From Pomacea canaliculata (lineage: Eukaryota > Mollusca > Gastropoda > Architaenioglossa > Ampullariidae), in the NCBI RefSeq assembly GCF_003073045.1, contig NC_037600.1, positions 14,031,188-14,095,187 on the forward strand: a stretch of DNA of 64,000 nucleotides, written 5' to 3'. Position 1 is the stretch's first letter, and each line of letters starts with the position of its first letter. The translations under genes and the position numbers were made by a program. Of the stretch, positions 14,401 through 27,700 are shown piece after piece. The notes beneath the pieces were generated by a model, which made no database searches, had not been told where the DNA came from, and was given only the letters and a program-made list of their open reading frames with translations.

Positions 14401-17400
14401 GTTAATGTGATTTCAGTAAAATTTGCCTTTTCGTCCATCCGCAAACTGAATTACAGATGTTTGGCAAAGAGGATACCTCTTTGGTGTTGGTTAGGGAAAT
14501 AAGAATGCCAGCAGACAAACAATCCTAATATCTTCCCCACACCTCTCCCTTAAAAAAAAACAAAAAAAAAAACTTTTTTTGGCGTCAAGGTTGATTCTCA
14601 TATTCAAACATTTCCTCGAACTTTTTTTTCTTCTTGTTCCCTCTTATTCGCAGACAAGAATAAGCATGCACATGCATTCATACACGCCGAAGTGCACTGT
14701 GCCACTAGCCAGCTACCAGAGGACAGGGGTCACCTGGCAAAGTGGCAAAGCTTCCATGGTGCAAAATAACTCAAAGCAAAATCAGCAGGGGCTGGACAGT
14801 GTCTGGTAACTACAGAGACAAGATGTTTTTCCTTAATCTCCACATTTTTCTCACCGGTAACGATTCACCATCGCCTCATGAATACGGACCCTCACCTGCT
14901 ATATTTTTGCAAACATTTTAGTTGATTATTAACATCCAGCTATCGCGACAGTGTATCCGAGGCCTGGCAATGTAAACTGCATCAGCCGCAACTTTTAATT
15001 CATCTTCACGTGTGTTAAAATGAATTAAATAAATTCATTAACTTCCTCAAAGGTTTAGCTGCCATATCCTGCCATGTGGCCTTGAGTCCTATACATCAAT
15101 GTCACTTGATGCGAGGAAAGCCCATTCGCAAACAAACAGGACTGCTCTCAATTTTGAAATAACTGCAGCATATGTCTACAGAAGTGAAGCGGTCTCCATA
15201 TCACTCGGTCCCATCCAGGAACTAAATCCTGTTTAACCGTCTCGCCTCCCTGGAAGGACGAAGTTATACGAGCCTTTATATATCCTTCTCCATGGATTGA
15301 AATGTCTATACATCCCACTGGGTCTCTAGTTAATTTTATGAAACGCGCTTTCCGGTTATTTACAATCTGGAGCGATATTAAGACCACACAGCCAAATGTT
15401 TTAAAGAATTTTAAAGCCTAACTTGAGGGTAATAATATGTTAAAATTAACACCAGTTTAAACTCTATATCTGGGTGAACTCGTCCATTCACGAAAAAACA
15501 AGCTTTTGAAGATAGCAAGAACTACTCTTCCCGGCTTTGCTGACTGGGTGACCCCTCGAAAGGCCCTCATTAGCATATGCTCGGAGCTTTGGCATTGGCC
15601 AGAAGTAAAATCAAGGTTAATCCAAATCTGTTTTTTTCTTTTTAAATTGTAATTAAAAATCTACTGTGTACTTTAGTTTAAAAAGCTAATGACAATTTTA
15701 CGGTTCATTAAGTTGCCAGAATCTTTGAGGTTAATTTCATGCTTGACTAGAGGTAGCCTTTAAACACCTGCGGCGTACAGATTATCAGTTAAAACTTTTA
15801 ACTTGTACCTCCTTTAAAAAAAAAAAAATTTCGAATAAAACTTTCCGACCATGAACCGTAAGTCTCGAATATGAAGACATTACTCTCACAACACTTTTCC
15901 TCACCAAACTTTATAGACTATAAAAGAGTAATCTACAAAAAATTCTTATAAAAGTATAAAGGTTTTTCTTTGATCATGCAGCTTACCAGTAAAAAAATAC
16001 GTGTATCTACACTTTAAAAAATAAGTTCAAAACTTGGTATTTTTGGAAACAATATCTCAACTGTGCATACGTAGGGGTGACCAGACAACTCAAAAGAAGA
16101 AAAAGACATTTTGTGGTGTGTCTCACAGCTTTCATGAAGAGGTATAGAAAAGCACGAAAGAGTGCAGCTCGCCGACATAACTCCAGACGGAAGCCCTGCC
16201 TCACTTCCTCATCAGACTCCACTTCTGGTGGTCTAGGATGCGGCAAATTATCGACAAACTCGGCAAATGGCGATTACGGGCTCTCCCTGCGGATTTGGGT
16301 TTGCCGGTGCAGCCTGACAAACTTGCCTGTGTGATTGGGCTGATGTCGCGTGTCTGTATCCTGGAGCGACTGCTGCTTCGTCTCCTCTGGAAAGTGACTT
16401 GGTCACGGTGATGACCTTAAGTCGAGTATCATTCCTTACCTGAAACGCTTGTCATCAATCTCTCTCAGGTCCACACCTACAAACAGGTTGTTGTTTGGAT
16501 CAGGATTAGAATTAAGAAGGAAATAAAGGTTGGGATGTGTACTTGTGTGTGCTGATGAGGATCGTGTGTGTGCGCCCGAGCGTGCATTTGTGTTTGCACT
16601 GTGTAAAAAAGAAACAGTAATACCTAATACACATGTTTTACATTAATAGTGTCTGGTCGTATGGATGTTGCACTGAATCCCTAATTGTGCTGGCCTACCT
16701 TTTTCTATGACTGTCGGAGCTGTGCAAAGTTTCCCAAATCGCTATGATTGTGCTGGATAGAACCCAGTACTAGACAACAAAGTTGTGTGCAAACGGTTGG
16801 GAGGCTTATTCCGGAAACCACCTCAAGTGCATATTGACAATGACAGACTGCGCACAGGATTTAAAACCTGAGGCGGAAACAATGGAACAGAGAGGCAAAA
16901 CTGGCACACAAAGAAAAGCTACAAATTCTAATAAAATGGCAGTGCCATGATCAAAAGCTTTGTCAAGGTCTTTTCAAAACTGTGAGAGATTGAAGCGTCG
17001 CTGACGGCGGGAGTTCCGGGAAGATGGATAGGGGCAGAGAGGTCTCAACAAATTTAGTTACCTCATATTCAGAGATAAAACTGATGAGATTTGAATTTTA
17101 AAACTTGGTTCGCTTTCGCACAAACGGTGTGGCGCCCAATTTGTGTGCTACGGAAAAATCAATGCACATTACTCACGCATCGATCCACAATTCATCTAAT
17201 GAGACACGGCCATGCTTACCATGGCAACCAAGAAATATGTAAAGGGGAATGGTGATCTATAAAGAATAAACACATGTCGACAAATGTCCTCGAAATCGGC
17301 ATTCAGATTTTTATTCGGATGTCAGCATGCTCATTACCAAAGCATGATGATTACAAACCCCGTTTTATGGCTGTCTTCTTTTTATGGGGAATAGAATTTG

Positions 17401-20170
17401 AGAAGGGGGATGGGGATTCGTGTTTTACGCCGAGCCAGCAACTAAGCCTGTATTACGGCAAAGCAGCCAACCGTGTAAACAGATGCCACGTGCAGAGATG
17501 GCGAGGGGTAGGGGGAGACAAACAAACACGGATGTCCTTCAGACTTTTATTTTCCCCTTTCCCTCCTATCGATTTCTCTCTCTCTCTCTCTGAGAGGGGC
17601 AGACCTCGTTAATTTCTGGAATCAAGGATAGCTCAGTGCAGAACGCCTCGTCCTACCTTTACGTCCGAAACCGCCTGTGGCCAGTGGACGGGCGCTTTGT
17701 GCGGACCTCGTTCAGACGTCCAAAACAATAAGCTAATGTCTGCGTGAGCCTGCCCTTTAACCCTATAAACAGAAAAGGTAAAAAAAAAAATGCACAGATT
17801 TGGAAAAACGCACGCGTTCGGGTTTTTCCCTCATGAAGCAGATCCGTCTGAAAGCAGAGGTGAGCTCTGCATTGCACAAGGAGCATCTCCAGGCATCAAA
17901 GCTAAAAATACATTTTTCCTGCATTCTTACTTAGCTTGGCGAACAGCAGGTACAGCGAAAATTCCTTCACCTGAAGAATGTAGTTTGCTACTGTTTACCT
18001 AGACACCGTGGCATTACATGCATGTTAGGGAGTTCCAAGCTGGCTGAGATGACTTTGCTAGTTGATGATGGTGGAACCTACTTAAAAGAGAATGACCTGC
18101 TGTGCCCCGAGGGGTGTAATCCTCTCATTGCATAATCCTCAACTTGCAAGTCTTTTTTCCCAAGACTTAAAATATTTAACCTGGTTTGATTCTCTACAGT
18201 TTCCAATAAATGGTTATTAGTGCTCTTGTTGCTGATAACAGACCCTGACATTCTGCTGACACATAATTACTCAATTAAACATGAGCTAAATGTTAAGGTA
18301 ATCGATAGACTGCTGTTTCATGCTTGCCCTTTGGTCTCTATGACCTTTGGTATGAACACTGCTGAAACACTGAATGGCTTGTACCACACTTATCACCAAC
18401 ACCCCAAGTTTAGAGGTATAAGAAAACAAGTAGTCTCCCTTTTTCTTCCCACCAAAGATTTATGCATTACATTCTCAATTTTGTTCAATACTATTGCCAA
18501 AAACAAGAGACTCAGACTGGATTCTTCACAGACATAAAAGTCACAAAAATATATATTACTAATTTGCAGTCTTTAGGCTTTGTTCCCCATTATAAGTGAG
18601 TGCAAAAACTTTATAGACAGTGTCACAGTGTCTAACTTTATTCAGTCACTTGCCACTCCTGTAAGAGGAAGGATTTGTTTTTGGGGGGTTTGTTTCCCTA
18701 TTCCTTGTGTAAAGATTTAGGAGGATGAAGGTCTGCAGTTGTATATGCTGTAAAGCTATATTAATCAGTAGGTGTCTATACACTTCTTTTAAGCCTTCCA
18801 TCCTATACTGAGATTTAAGATGTGTGAAGACAAACTTAGAATATATCTAAAAGTTAAGGCATACTGAAGAATTATGATTCTATTTACCTTCATAAGCTAA
18901 TTTTAATTCAATCTTTTCAAGATGGAAAGGAAAATAAAACTATGCCTCTGCTTATAAAGCCCTATGTGCACTGACAATTAACTCACATCAAAAAAATTTT
19001 AAAATATGCGATTAACTATAGTTTGTGATTGCTGTTGCTGTTGTTTTTATGTAGGTGTGTACATAGTATAGAATGGAAGTGTGTGACTAGGGCTTGTAAA
19101 GATAGTGACGGTCCTCATTAAGACATGTTTGTCATACAACGTCAATTAGTATATAACCTCTCCTTAATTTAAAAAAAATAATTTTGAGAATTGTGTTAAC
19201 AGTAATAGAAATCAAGACTAATATTTTAAAGGGTATAAAAGGCAAGCTGTGAAAATACAGTCATTTTACATACTCTCTCTGTCAAAGCACATATACAAAC
19301 TCACATGTATGTACATTTTACACATGCTAATTAAAGTGTATGCTAAATACAACTAAAATTAATTCAAAAATACAAACTCAAATACAAACACATATGTTTC
19401 AACTCATCAGTCAATTAGTATCAACAAATACAAATAATCAGACTGTCACTCAACAATGAAAACAATCTGCATCACAGATCTTTAGAGAATTAAGATGTCT
19501 ATTATATATTGTAATGATTCATACGTGTCTAACCATACCCACTTCCCTCACCCCATTCTGCTTACCCCCCACCTGGGAAAAAAAACTAAGAATTCATCAC
19601 ACTCCACTACTTTCATCAAGCATATCTTTTCTAAATTATGATCTTATTGTTTTGTTTGGTATGACTATATATTTTATTTCTTTATATATAAAACATGATC
19701 TTCTGCTGTTGCTCCTGCCCCAGTCAATGGATAGCATCCTATCTATAACCATGTTTTTACAAGCGCGCTGAAAGGAGGAAAAACGTCATGGAGCAATGTT
19801 AATTAATTAATTGGTGTTAACAATTGAATAATACCTAATGAACAAACAAATGAACATAAACAAATGAAAAAAAAATCATTTACTTCTTGATACTTATTTA
19901 AAAACAAAAATGTGAGGCATTAACAAGCGCGTGAAATAAGCTAAAATAATTGTTGTTTGCTTTCACTGTTATTTTCATCAATTTTCAAAACAACAACCGC
20001 GACACGCATATACAAACACCTCATGCACAGAGTACAACATCAGTGGGGAAAAAAAAAGTCCCTTACCTCTCAGTCTCGGAGATAGCAGAGTCCCCCAAAA
20101 TTAAATCCCGAAAACGGTATCTAGGCGGCAGGGGAGGAACCTCATCGTAGGTGTGCCCGCCTGCTTCCAT
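4453..20170 (-). CDS. KCNT: Sodium-activated potassium channel, Slo2/KCNT family (5' part only)
   Basis: This is the amino-terminal part of a large-conductance, sodium-activated potassium channel subunit of the plasma membrane. CDS exons seen are 20170-20067 (34 codons plus 2 bases), 5086-5007 (80 nt) and 4543-4453 (91 nt). Junction phases agree and all sites are AG/GT. Exon 1 encodes EVPPLPP-like then [11 protein letters not shown], the hallmark start of vertebrate Slick and Slack. Exon 2 encodes [20 protein letters not shown] and then IKNQRS. Exon 3 encodes [16 protein letters not shown] and [10 protein letters not shown], which is helix S1. The remaining S2-S6 helices, pore and RCK domains are not visible and must lie left of base 4453, most likely outside the window. 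Intron 1 is about 15 kb. The start ATG at 20170 is the first in-frame Met of the conserved block. Family identity is very secure; whether it corresponds to KCNT1 or KCNT2 cannot be said for an invertebrate. Confidence 0.93.
5428..5492 (+). repeat. (TTG)n microsatellite
   Basis: About 21 uninterrupted TTG units, 340 bp upstream (on the minus strand) of the shared KCNT exon at 5086. Confidence 0.97.
6438..6668 (+). repeat. SINE family 1 copy
   Basis: The head resembles a tRNA gene: TAGTGGTTAAAACACTGGCC (A-box region) and GGGTTCAGACCTCG (B box). The tail GTGGAAGCACTTTCC is shared with the copies at 53150 and 56091. Confidence 0.65.
7093..7175 (+). repeat. 48-bp tandem duplication
   Basis: ATGTTTGTATGTGTTTTGAC followed by TTGTACACATA occurs at 7093 and again at 7141. 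Confidence 0.9.
9280..9497 (-). CDS. KCNT: Candidate alternative first exon of KCNT (proline/arginine-rich N-terminus)
   Basis: An island clearly richer in GC than its surroundings lies in the 15-kb intron. On the minus strand it reads open from ATG at 9497 for 72 codons plus two bases, and ends at a near-perfect donor, CCACCACA|GTGAGT, at 9280. The leftover CA plus the G of the exon at 5086 gives Gln, so the protein would read PPPPQ then VHVEFF. Vertebrate Slack-B also has Gln just before this block. The codons favour G/C at third positions. Another Met (MSNPWF) lies inside and could be the start. A 26-base A run abuts the intron side (9218-9243). No homologue of the N-terminus itself is recognised. 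Exon status rests on the open frame, donor and phase match. Confidence 0.6.
10422..10494 (+). repeat. (CA)n-rich microsatellite
   Basis: Interrupted CA repeat with CG variants, in the KCNT intron. Confidence 0.9.
17415..17520 (-). repeat. SINE family 2 copy, partial
   Basis: The plus strand reads TTTTACGCCGAGCCAGCAAC, then GCAAAGCAGCCAACCGTGTA and AACAGATGCCACGTGCAGAG. It aligns with the 57549 copy. Confidence 0.6.
20067..20170 (-). CDS. KCNT: KCNT first exon, conserved Slick/Slack-A-type N-terminus
   Basis: This first coding exon runs from ATG at 20170 to the donor AG|GTAAGG at 20067. It gives 34 codons plus two bases (AG), which join the G of the shared exon at 5086 to make Arg. The encoded [18 protein letters not shown] matches the opening of vertebrate Slick and one Slack isoform, so this is the ancestral-type start. 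It lies 1.5 kb from, and head-to-head with, the presumed first exon of the FAM20B gene on the plus strand, so the intervening DNA may hold both promoters. Confidence 0.9.
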
Positions 20171-21635
20171 GGCAGAGTCCGCTGTTATCTATGTCACTGT
20201 CCTACCAATGTTTTTTCCGCGGAACTTTCAACATACTTTTTCACACTTCACTAGAGATGGATATTAAGCTCGAATTCAGAAAGTCCATTCAAATGTGTTG
20301 CATGGATCAACAGTCGTATAGCAATAAACTGCAAAAATCTCACGATACAGAAAGCGGCGCTTTTCGTAACTAGTCACTTCTGCTGGAGTTGATGGCAGGG
20401 TTATCAATGGAGTCACGATAGTATGGATCGGAACTATGGCGAAGTAGCCTTCTGCCAGCCAACAGCTGTGTCTGCAGCAGGGAGGGATGCTGAGTAAGAG
20501 GGGGGAGACAGATAATGGGGAACTAGCAGAGCAGATATAGCTCTGCGCTTGGCTCTAAACTGATTGCTCAACCCTCCTCCCTAGAAACAATCTTTTATTG
20601 GATGAAAAAACGCAAAATGGCACAAAGTGTACAAACATTTACTTTCAGATTAACCTCCAAAGATATGCTGCAGAACTCGGTGAAACGGATGGAATTAAAC
20701 AGATGTACTGACATAAAGTATACTGTGTTCGACTGACATTTTTATAAGAACAGTGGACGCAGAAAAATGCTCAGGTGGGGGATGGGCAAACTGCATGCTG
20801 ACAGTGAAATATCCACGTTCATATTCATCCTCTATATCTTTTTTTCTGCCCAGCCCCTTGCTTCCTCTCCCCCTGCCTACACCCCCGGTTCCTGCGGGAA
20901 TGAAGAAATAAACAGTTTGTCTATAATAAGATCTGAGACAATTCCGCAGTTGTGCAACCGTGTTGCACGTGCGATATCGAATGTTCACCCAGTGGCACTA
21001 TCCAGTATCATATTGTGTACACACTACACAAAATCGACATGGAAAATGTATCGCTGAAACCCTCAGATTTCTAAAGCATTAGTTAATGCGCTTCTGTCTT
21101 GGGATCTAATGGAAATGGCATGATCACACGATATAACGAAACTCGCATGCAGTTTGTTCCTCACTCTCCATTTTCATTCTGACATGAATTGACAGATCAC
21201 GAAATTAGCTTCCTTCTAAGTTAAAATTCATTAAAATTAAATGAAATGTTAAAACAAGCTTCTCTACAAGCAAGAGCAAAATAATGGAAACATCATCCAC
21301 ACAACATAATTAGTATAGCATTATGTCTACTGTTTATTATGATGATTACACACTGTAGCATTTTGTCTTTGTAAATCGTTGCTGAAAGGGGAACAACTCG
21401 TACAGTACTACACTGTCGTTGAGCTTGGCTAGCTTCCCTTCTCAGTGTTTTTGCAAAATGTATGCTTACTAATAAAGTTTTTTCCCCAAGATAGTTTTAT
21501 ATTTATTTTATTATTAAATATTCTTGTAAGCAAAGTTACTGAGTGCTTCTTCTTCCAAATTGTATTTAATGTGTGAACTTATAAGAAGAGATAAGGGCCT
21601 TTTCGTTCTCTTTTCTTCCCCTAATTTATTGTCAA
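20171..21635. other. Intergenic DNA between divergent KCNT and FAM20B starts
   Basis: About 1.5 kb separates the two starts. It presumably contains both promoters. No clear TATA box or CpG-rich stretch can be pointed to with confidence. Confidence 0.4.
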
Positions 21636-21668
21636 AATGGCAGACGACGCACAAAATTCATCGTCGTG
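21636..21668 (+). promoter_or_regulatory. Upstream open reading frame in gene A leader
   Basis: A ten-codon frame, MADDAQNSSS then TGA, begins in a favourable context (aaaATGG) about 70 bases before the proposed gene A start. A second out-of-frame ATG at about 21672 runs past that start. If the leader begins above 21636, these would lower initiation at 21707. Confidence 0.4.
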
Positions 21669-21706
21669 AAAATGTTTCTGTTCTATCCTGTTGATTTACG
21701 GATACG

Positions 21707-24700
21707 ATGGCACGATTTCAGGTAACTACCGTACTCGTTATGTGTAAACCATTCGTCTACAAACTGCAACATCTTTATTTCGTCGATAACAAATCGTGAT
21801 TTTACCTCGTATTGTATAGTTCTGTTTACTTCGAAACAGAAGTGTTGGACGAGTAGAATCGGTTGTAAAATGCTTCTTGAATTTGGTTTCCCTTATAGAA
21901 TTTTTCAAACACATGATGTCTCAAGAAATGTTAGAATGTATTTCTCTGTAGCTAAATCTTCCACGCGGCTTTCCACACAGAAGACAGTGGAAACAAGGAT
22001 ATATCTTCAGTCGAGGATATCGATCTTATGAACGACTGTTATGTGTTATGATTGTGCTCTTTTCGGATATATGATCTTGTTCGTTTTGATTTTTGTAATG
22101 GATTATGATTGTGCAGCTGTTGTTCAGTGTAAATGCCTGTATTTAAGTGCTTTTAGCACTTAAAGATAAACTGCATTGCAAAAATTAACATCCATATCTC
22201 TAATCCAGTAGTTGCTGTCCATTAATGATAGAGAAGGGAAGGATGAATAACATTCATTTGAATTATGTGTGCCTGATGAGGCTACAGACAGAACATATAT
22301 TGATTGCTCTTCAACTGACATTATTGTCACTGTGGAAATAAAATTGTACTTTATTTTAATTTTTTTTATCTTTATTTTCTTTCTGATTGTGCAGTGTTCA
22401 TTGAAAACCAATCAGAAAAAAGATTATTCACTGAGAGATTTTAAAATCTGCTTTCATAGTTTTACTGGAAAAACACTTAGACATTTGTCCCATGTGTATA
22501 AGTTTGAAAAAGAAAGGAAAAAATGCATACATTATGAGTCATTTTTGCTTTGTTAGTTTTATAACAGTGAATAAATTTGCTCTTCTGCAGGTTAGGAGTG
22601 GTAGGAGAAGGGGAATATATGGAATACCATGTCTTCAGTCACGACTCCAGGTGGCAGTTATTATCATTATAGTCTTCATAATTTCCGTCTCCATCAAGAT
22701 CCTGCAGCCAGAATTCTCTTCAGATACTAGAATTGAATCACTGAATTTAGGAGACAGCATAAAACATAATGCAATGCCTGATGGGAATTTAGTGGTCAAT
22801 CACATTGACTTTGCACCACAAGAGGTCCATTTAGACATTGATGGACCCATGAACATAGCTCAACGTACAGAAAATGCCAGAGACAAGCTGATAGAAAAGT
22901 ATCGAGTGAACATCAGTACTTCAAAGCACTCTTTACAGTCACTCTGGAGTACTGCTGCTGACTGGGTACAAGCTCGTGAAATTCTCCCAGAACGCGCCAC
23001 AGAACTTGGCAAGTTATTGTTTTTGTTTTTAGTTGTTGCTACATGATAATTAATAATCATTTACTTTATCTCTGTAAATGAATAATTAATTACCATTTAA
23101 CAAGATTTAAAATGTTAGTTTTATTAAGTTTTGTTAAGTGCATTTTGAAGGATCTCTGCAAGTCTTAAAAAATTTAATAGTTTTTAGACATTTGGAGACT
23201 CAACTCTATCTTATAAAATAGAGTAATTGTGACTGCAAGACACTGTTGAAATGGGCAGCAAATAAATGGCTTATCCTACTTGCTGTTGTCAGGTATTCTA
23301 TCAGGAAGCCCACACAACAGGATGAAAAGAGAAAGGTTTTGTGTAATATAGCCATTTTCACATTTTATTACCTCTCGAACAGCACCAGCTGTCCAGAGAG
23401 TGAAAACTTTAAGCTGACTAGCAAATATATGATCAGCATTGCATCCCAGAACAAACCAGAAAGATCTATAGGAGTGAACCTAGGAAAATAATCGACACGA
23501 CTGCACATTTGTCTGTTTGCACACCTCAGTAACCACCCATGATAACCATTTGCACAAAGTATTAGGTTAGCATGATCAAAGCCAGATGACATCAGTATCG
23601 ACATACCCAGTTATGATCTCAGTGAAGATCTATTCTCTCACTATGTCGCGAACATCCAATGCCAGAGTTATTTAGTTTTCAGCATCATTGAAAATTACCA
23701 TACTTTTTTTTTCTGAGCTAGTCATTAAGCTAAAACACTTGATATTTTTCATCTACATATTAATATACAAAGATCTAGTGTGTATTGTGCCTACAATACT
23801 GTTTCTACTGTTTACAGTAGCTCTTTTCCTGCATCTTTTTATTAATCTTAAAAGGTAAAGTTCACGCTTGTTAAGGGATGTATTCTTGTTGGCTTTATCT
23901 GTACAAAACTGGTTATTTATTCTATGAAAAACTGTTAAAAAAGAAACAGAAAATATTAATATATGTTATGTTAACCTTAAAATTCTTGTTTTAGAAGTCA
24001 TGGATCTGCAGAGTATACATGCATGCATGCATATTGGACTGCCCAAAGCTTACCTGATCTGTAGAGACACGATAAAGCTGAGTTTTCCCCACCTATCTTT
24101 GAAGTGGGCGGGGAATAACCAACTCCTTTCTTCCATTATTTTACAGCAGTATCTGACCCTGATCTTACTAGTTGCTATCAAAACAATCAAAACTATCCTT
24201 ATATTTCCATTATATAAAGACTGTTGCAAGCTGCAAGGGCTAATAGTAGTAACAAGAATGGTTTTCAGCTGAAGAGGTCAATAAATCACCAGGTGAACCT
24301 CTGTTCCCCAAAGTCTCCTGGGACTGTGTGCAATCAATAACAAAAAGAATGGTGCAAGATAGCTTCAGAGCTCTCAACCTCCCTTCAACTACACTTTTTC
24401 TGCTGGAAGGCATCCCTATAATTTCTCCATCTCTTTTCTTCCACCTTCATATCTTATTTCTTTCTTCTTCCACCACCTGCTACAGTTTCTGCATTCAGTA
24501 AAAAAAATATTTATATCCTTAATCCAATAGATATTATTATTGTCAAATACCCTGATGCTTTAGTGCAGCGGTTCTCAACCTGTGGGTCGCGACCCTCTGG
24601 GGGGTCGTGACGTGCCTACAAGGGGGTCGCGAAGGTGGTCATTTTTTAAAAAAAGTTTCTTATACTGGTATTAGTGAAATTAGTTTACATTGTGTAACCG

Positions 24701-27700
24701 AGTGGTGCGGGGGCTCAAACTCCAAATCTCTTCTTCCTATTCAAGTACACTGTCTCGGCATGCAGTGACTTCTCACTTCCAAAACTCAAAACACAATCTC
24801 CTCTCAACAATTAAGCCTCCAATCTCCCTCCTCTCGCCTTTTGCCCTCTTTCTCCCCCAATCTCTCATCGCTGACTCCCCTATATTACACCACCATATTA
24901 CAAACAACTGACAAGATGAATGCTTTCGTCCGAAAAATTTCGTTGTGGACGCAAAAGATACGCCAAGAAAATATTTTTGATATGTTTCCGTGCTTGTGTA
25001 AGTGCAAGGCTGACAACTTGAATCTTGATCAGGTGAAGAAGGTAATTATTGCCCATCTAAACGGACTGCAAGAAAGGTTTCAGCATTATTTCGCTGAAAT
25101 TGATGTGACTAAATACGATTGGATTCGTAATCCATTTGTGGCTGATCCTAGCACAAGCGGGTTGTCCACGCAAGAAGAAGAGCAGCTCATCGACCTTTCG
25201 AGTGACCAATCCCTGAAAATGGTCTTCCACACAACACCAGTGACAACATTCTGGATTAGCATCAACGGTGAATATCCTCTCCTTTCTGAGAAAGCAATGA
25301 AAGTTCTGCTGCCATTTTCAACTTCTTATATGTGTGAGCAAGGATTTTCAGCATTGGCAGCACTGAAGTCTCAATACAGAAATCGTGTGGACGCAGAGGC
25401 TGAGCTGCGAATAGCAGTGGGTACGAACATCGCACACAGGTTCGCTTCTCTATGCAACAGCAAGCAGGCTCAACCTTCTCATTAATCAAAGAGAGTGTCC
25501 AATAAAATTAATATTTATTAGCTTTAGTAAAATTTCATTAACAGTTATACTTCTTGCAGATACGAACTTTGCTCTTCCGTTGTTGAATTGCATTGATTTC
25601 CTCGACGCTGCGTTCGAGGTTAGCTAAAGCTGCCCCCCCCCCCGCTCTTCCACCGACCTAGCTGGCTAAGGGGGGTCGCGGACGTACCGGTGTTCGTCAG
25701 GGGGGTCGCCACATGTAAAAGGTTGAGAACCGCTGCTTTAGTGTTTTAGTTTTTTGTGATTTTTCTAGATCATATATTGAGAGTAGATTTGAAAAATGCA
25801 GCCTGGAGTCTGGTTTGTTAATCACTTTTGTAACAAAAATATTCTAGGAGGAGGAGAATAAAACTTGATTCTTCCAGTCTTGCTCTGTTTCATACATGGA
25901 ATGAAAAGCTGAGCACTGCTTTCAGATGTTAGGAATGTGTTCAGATTTTTGGCAGGTTTTCGCACAGAACATTAGCAGAGATTATATAATAAAAATGTGG
26001 AGGAGTGGTGTACAATTAGGTCATTCATTTAATAATGTACTGTTGTTAGCTAACATTATCACACCAGAGTCACAGCTGTATGCAGCCTGCTTTTGTTCGT
26101 GAACGTGCAAGTATAATGTACACTCAGCCATAAAGCATATGAGAAGTGCAGCTGTCTATGCAATCCATGGAATAACTGGTAGGAAATTAAAGAGGGAAAT
26201 TTCTTCAGCTTTCCAGAATTCTGCCAAGTTGAAAGCTTGTTTGATATGTTTCCATGAAAGGGTCCTTGCCCTTCTGGGACCTAGACTTGCCAAATATTAT
26301 AAAATAGTTGCTGCCTCCTGACTGGCCAGCTCATCACAAATTGAAATGGTCAGGACAAACCTAACACAAGCAGCGAGATGAACATTAGCCCACTAATGAT
26401 TTCCTGTCCAGAATCAGAGTATGCAATGCTAATATGTGAGGTCCGTTGCATGCCACAAGGTCCTTTAAATGGAACTTCTGCCATGGTGTTTAAGAAGATA
26501 CTGATTCTTACCATGGGGAAAAAAGGAAGTGGGAGGAGCAAGAGAAAGAGTTGGTTGATTGGTTTTGTTTAAGGACTCTTTTCTTACAGAATGAGTGTAA
26601 ACAACAATAGTAGTAACATGTCAGAAGAAACACATCACTGGGAGCTGGGGATAATGTGAAAGGGGAGGTAAGTGAGAACTAGCAAAAAAACTGTTCAGCT
26701 CATTCTCACCTGGGATGCGAGTCACCTTGGTCTGCAAATTCCCCTGTGACACCATAGTCATCCAGAAGCCGGACACTGGCCATTTCATCGGTTCCTGGTA
26801 GCCGCTCCATCTCACTTTTGTTGTCACCTCAGCGCCTTCTCCTGAACTTTCTCACTTTCATGTGATGTCCAGTCCAGTTTCCCGCTCATCTACACTGTGG
26901 ATAGATTGTGGTAACACAGGGTTTATTGTTGAGGGGATTTTTTGTTTGGTTGTTGTTTTGAGAATTTTTTCCCCTTTTTTGTGCTACTCCTTTCAATGGC
27001 TGTCGCTGGTTTCAGTCAAGAAGAGATGGCAGCGCTATTTTTCGGCATCGGTCAGAAAACAAGTGCTCCAATTTTACTTTCTTCGCCACTAAACGTGCAC
27101 ACCCCTTCCCCAGGGGAATCAATTCAGTTGGGTTCTTTTGACGGCAGACAGAAATCTGGTGTGTGTCGGTGTCATTTACTGGCTGCAGCTATCTTTCCGT
27201 TAATCACGCTCCACTCTTTGAAAGAGGACTGAGGAGCTGGGCATGTGGTCACCAGACGATGTCGATTTTTCTCTGCAGCTCTCTTCCTCACCAGTGCGTA
27301 GTATTCGGTCATTCAGACTGCACAAAGCGCCTCCGCAACGCTTGTGTGTACGGTTGGAGAACTTGTCGCCGCCTTAGCCACCGCTTTTGTCGCAATGAGT
27401 TGGGAAAAAGGGAGAAAACTGAAAAAACACAACATGAGCAGGATGGTGTATGGAGGGTTACACGTGAGTGAGATCGATACCGGTCTGATTGTGTTCGAGA
27501 GCTGATCGATCTCGCTTCTACTTGTCAGCACGCAAGACAACTTCGACATCGGTCATCAGGAGCAGGGAGGCCGTGGCTATACCCTACTTCCCCATCTCGC
27601 CAACTGTATTTAGCACATAACAACTCCTCGTAGAATATCTACTTTGTTCCAGAAGCCAAGACCGAGGAAGGTGAATGATGTGCTCGAAGAAAGCGAAGAG

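Larger units (their letters stand above)
9498..20066. other. KCNT long intron, remainder
   Basis: Mostly AT-rich with the CA repeat and one SINE. The minus strand at 16007-16246 and about 10700-10860 has short open frames with membrane-like or charged composition but no fitting splice phase or known match. Confidence 0.45.

Noticed and set aside
16007..16334. Minus-strand open frame with acidic start and a hydrophobic end
   Set aside because: No known match, and the GT after it leaves a phase that does not fit the KCNT exon; kept only as a note.
22860..23060. Minus-strand frame over gene A exon 2
   Set aside because: Shadow of the plus-strand exon, which has matching splice sites and homology.
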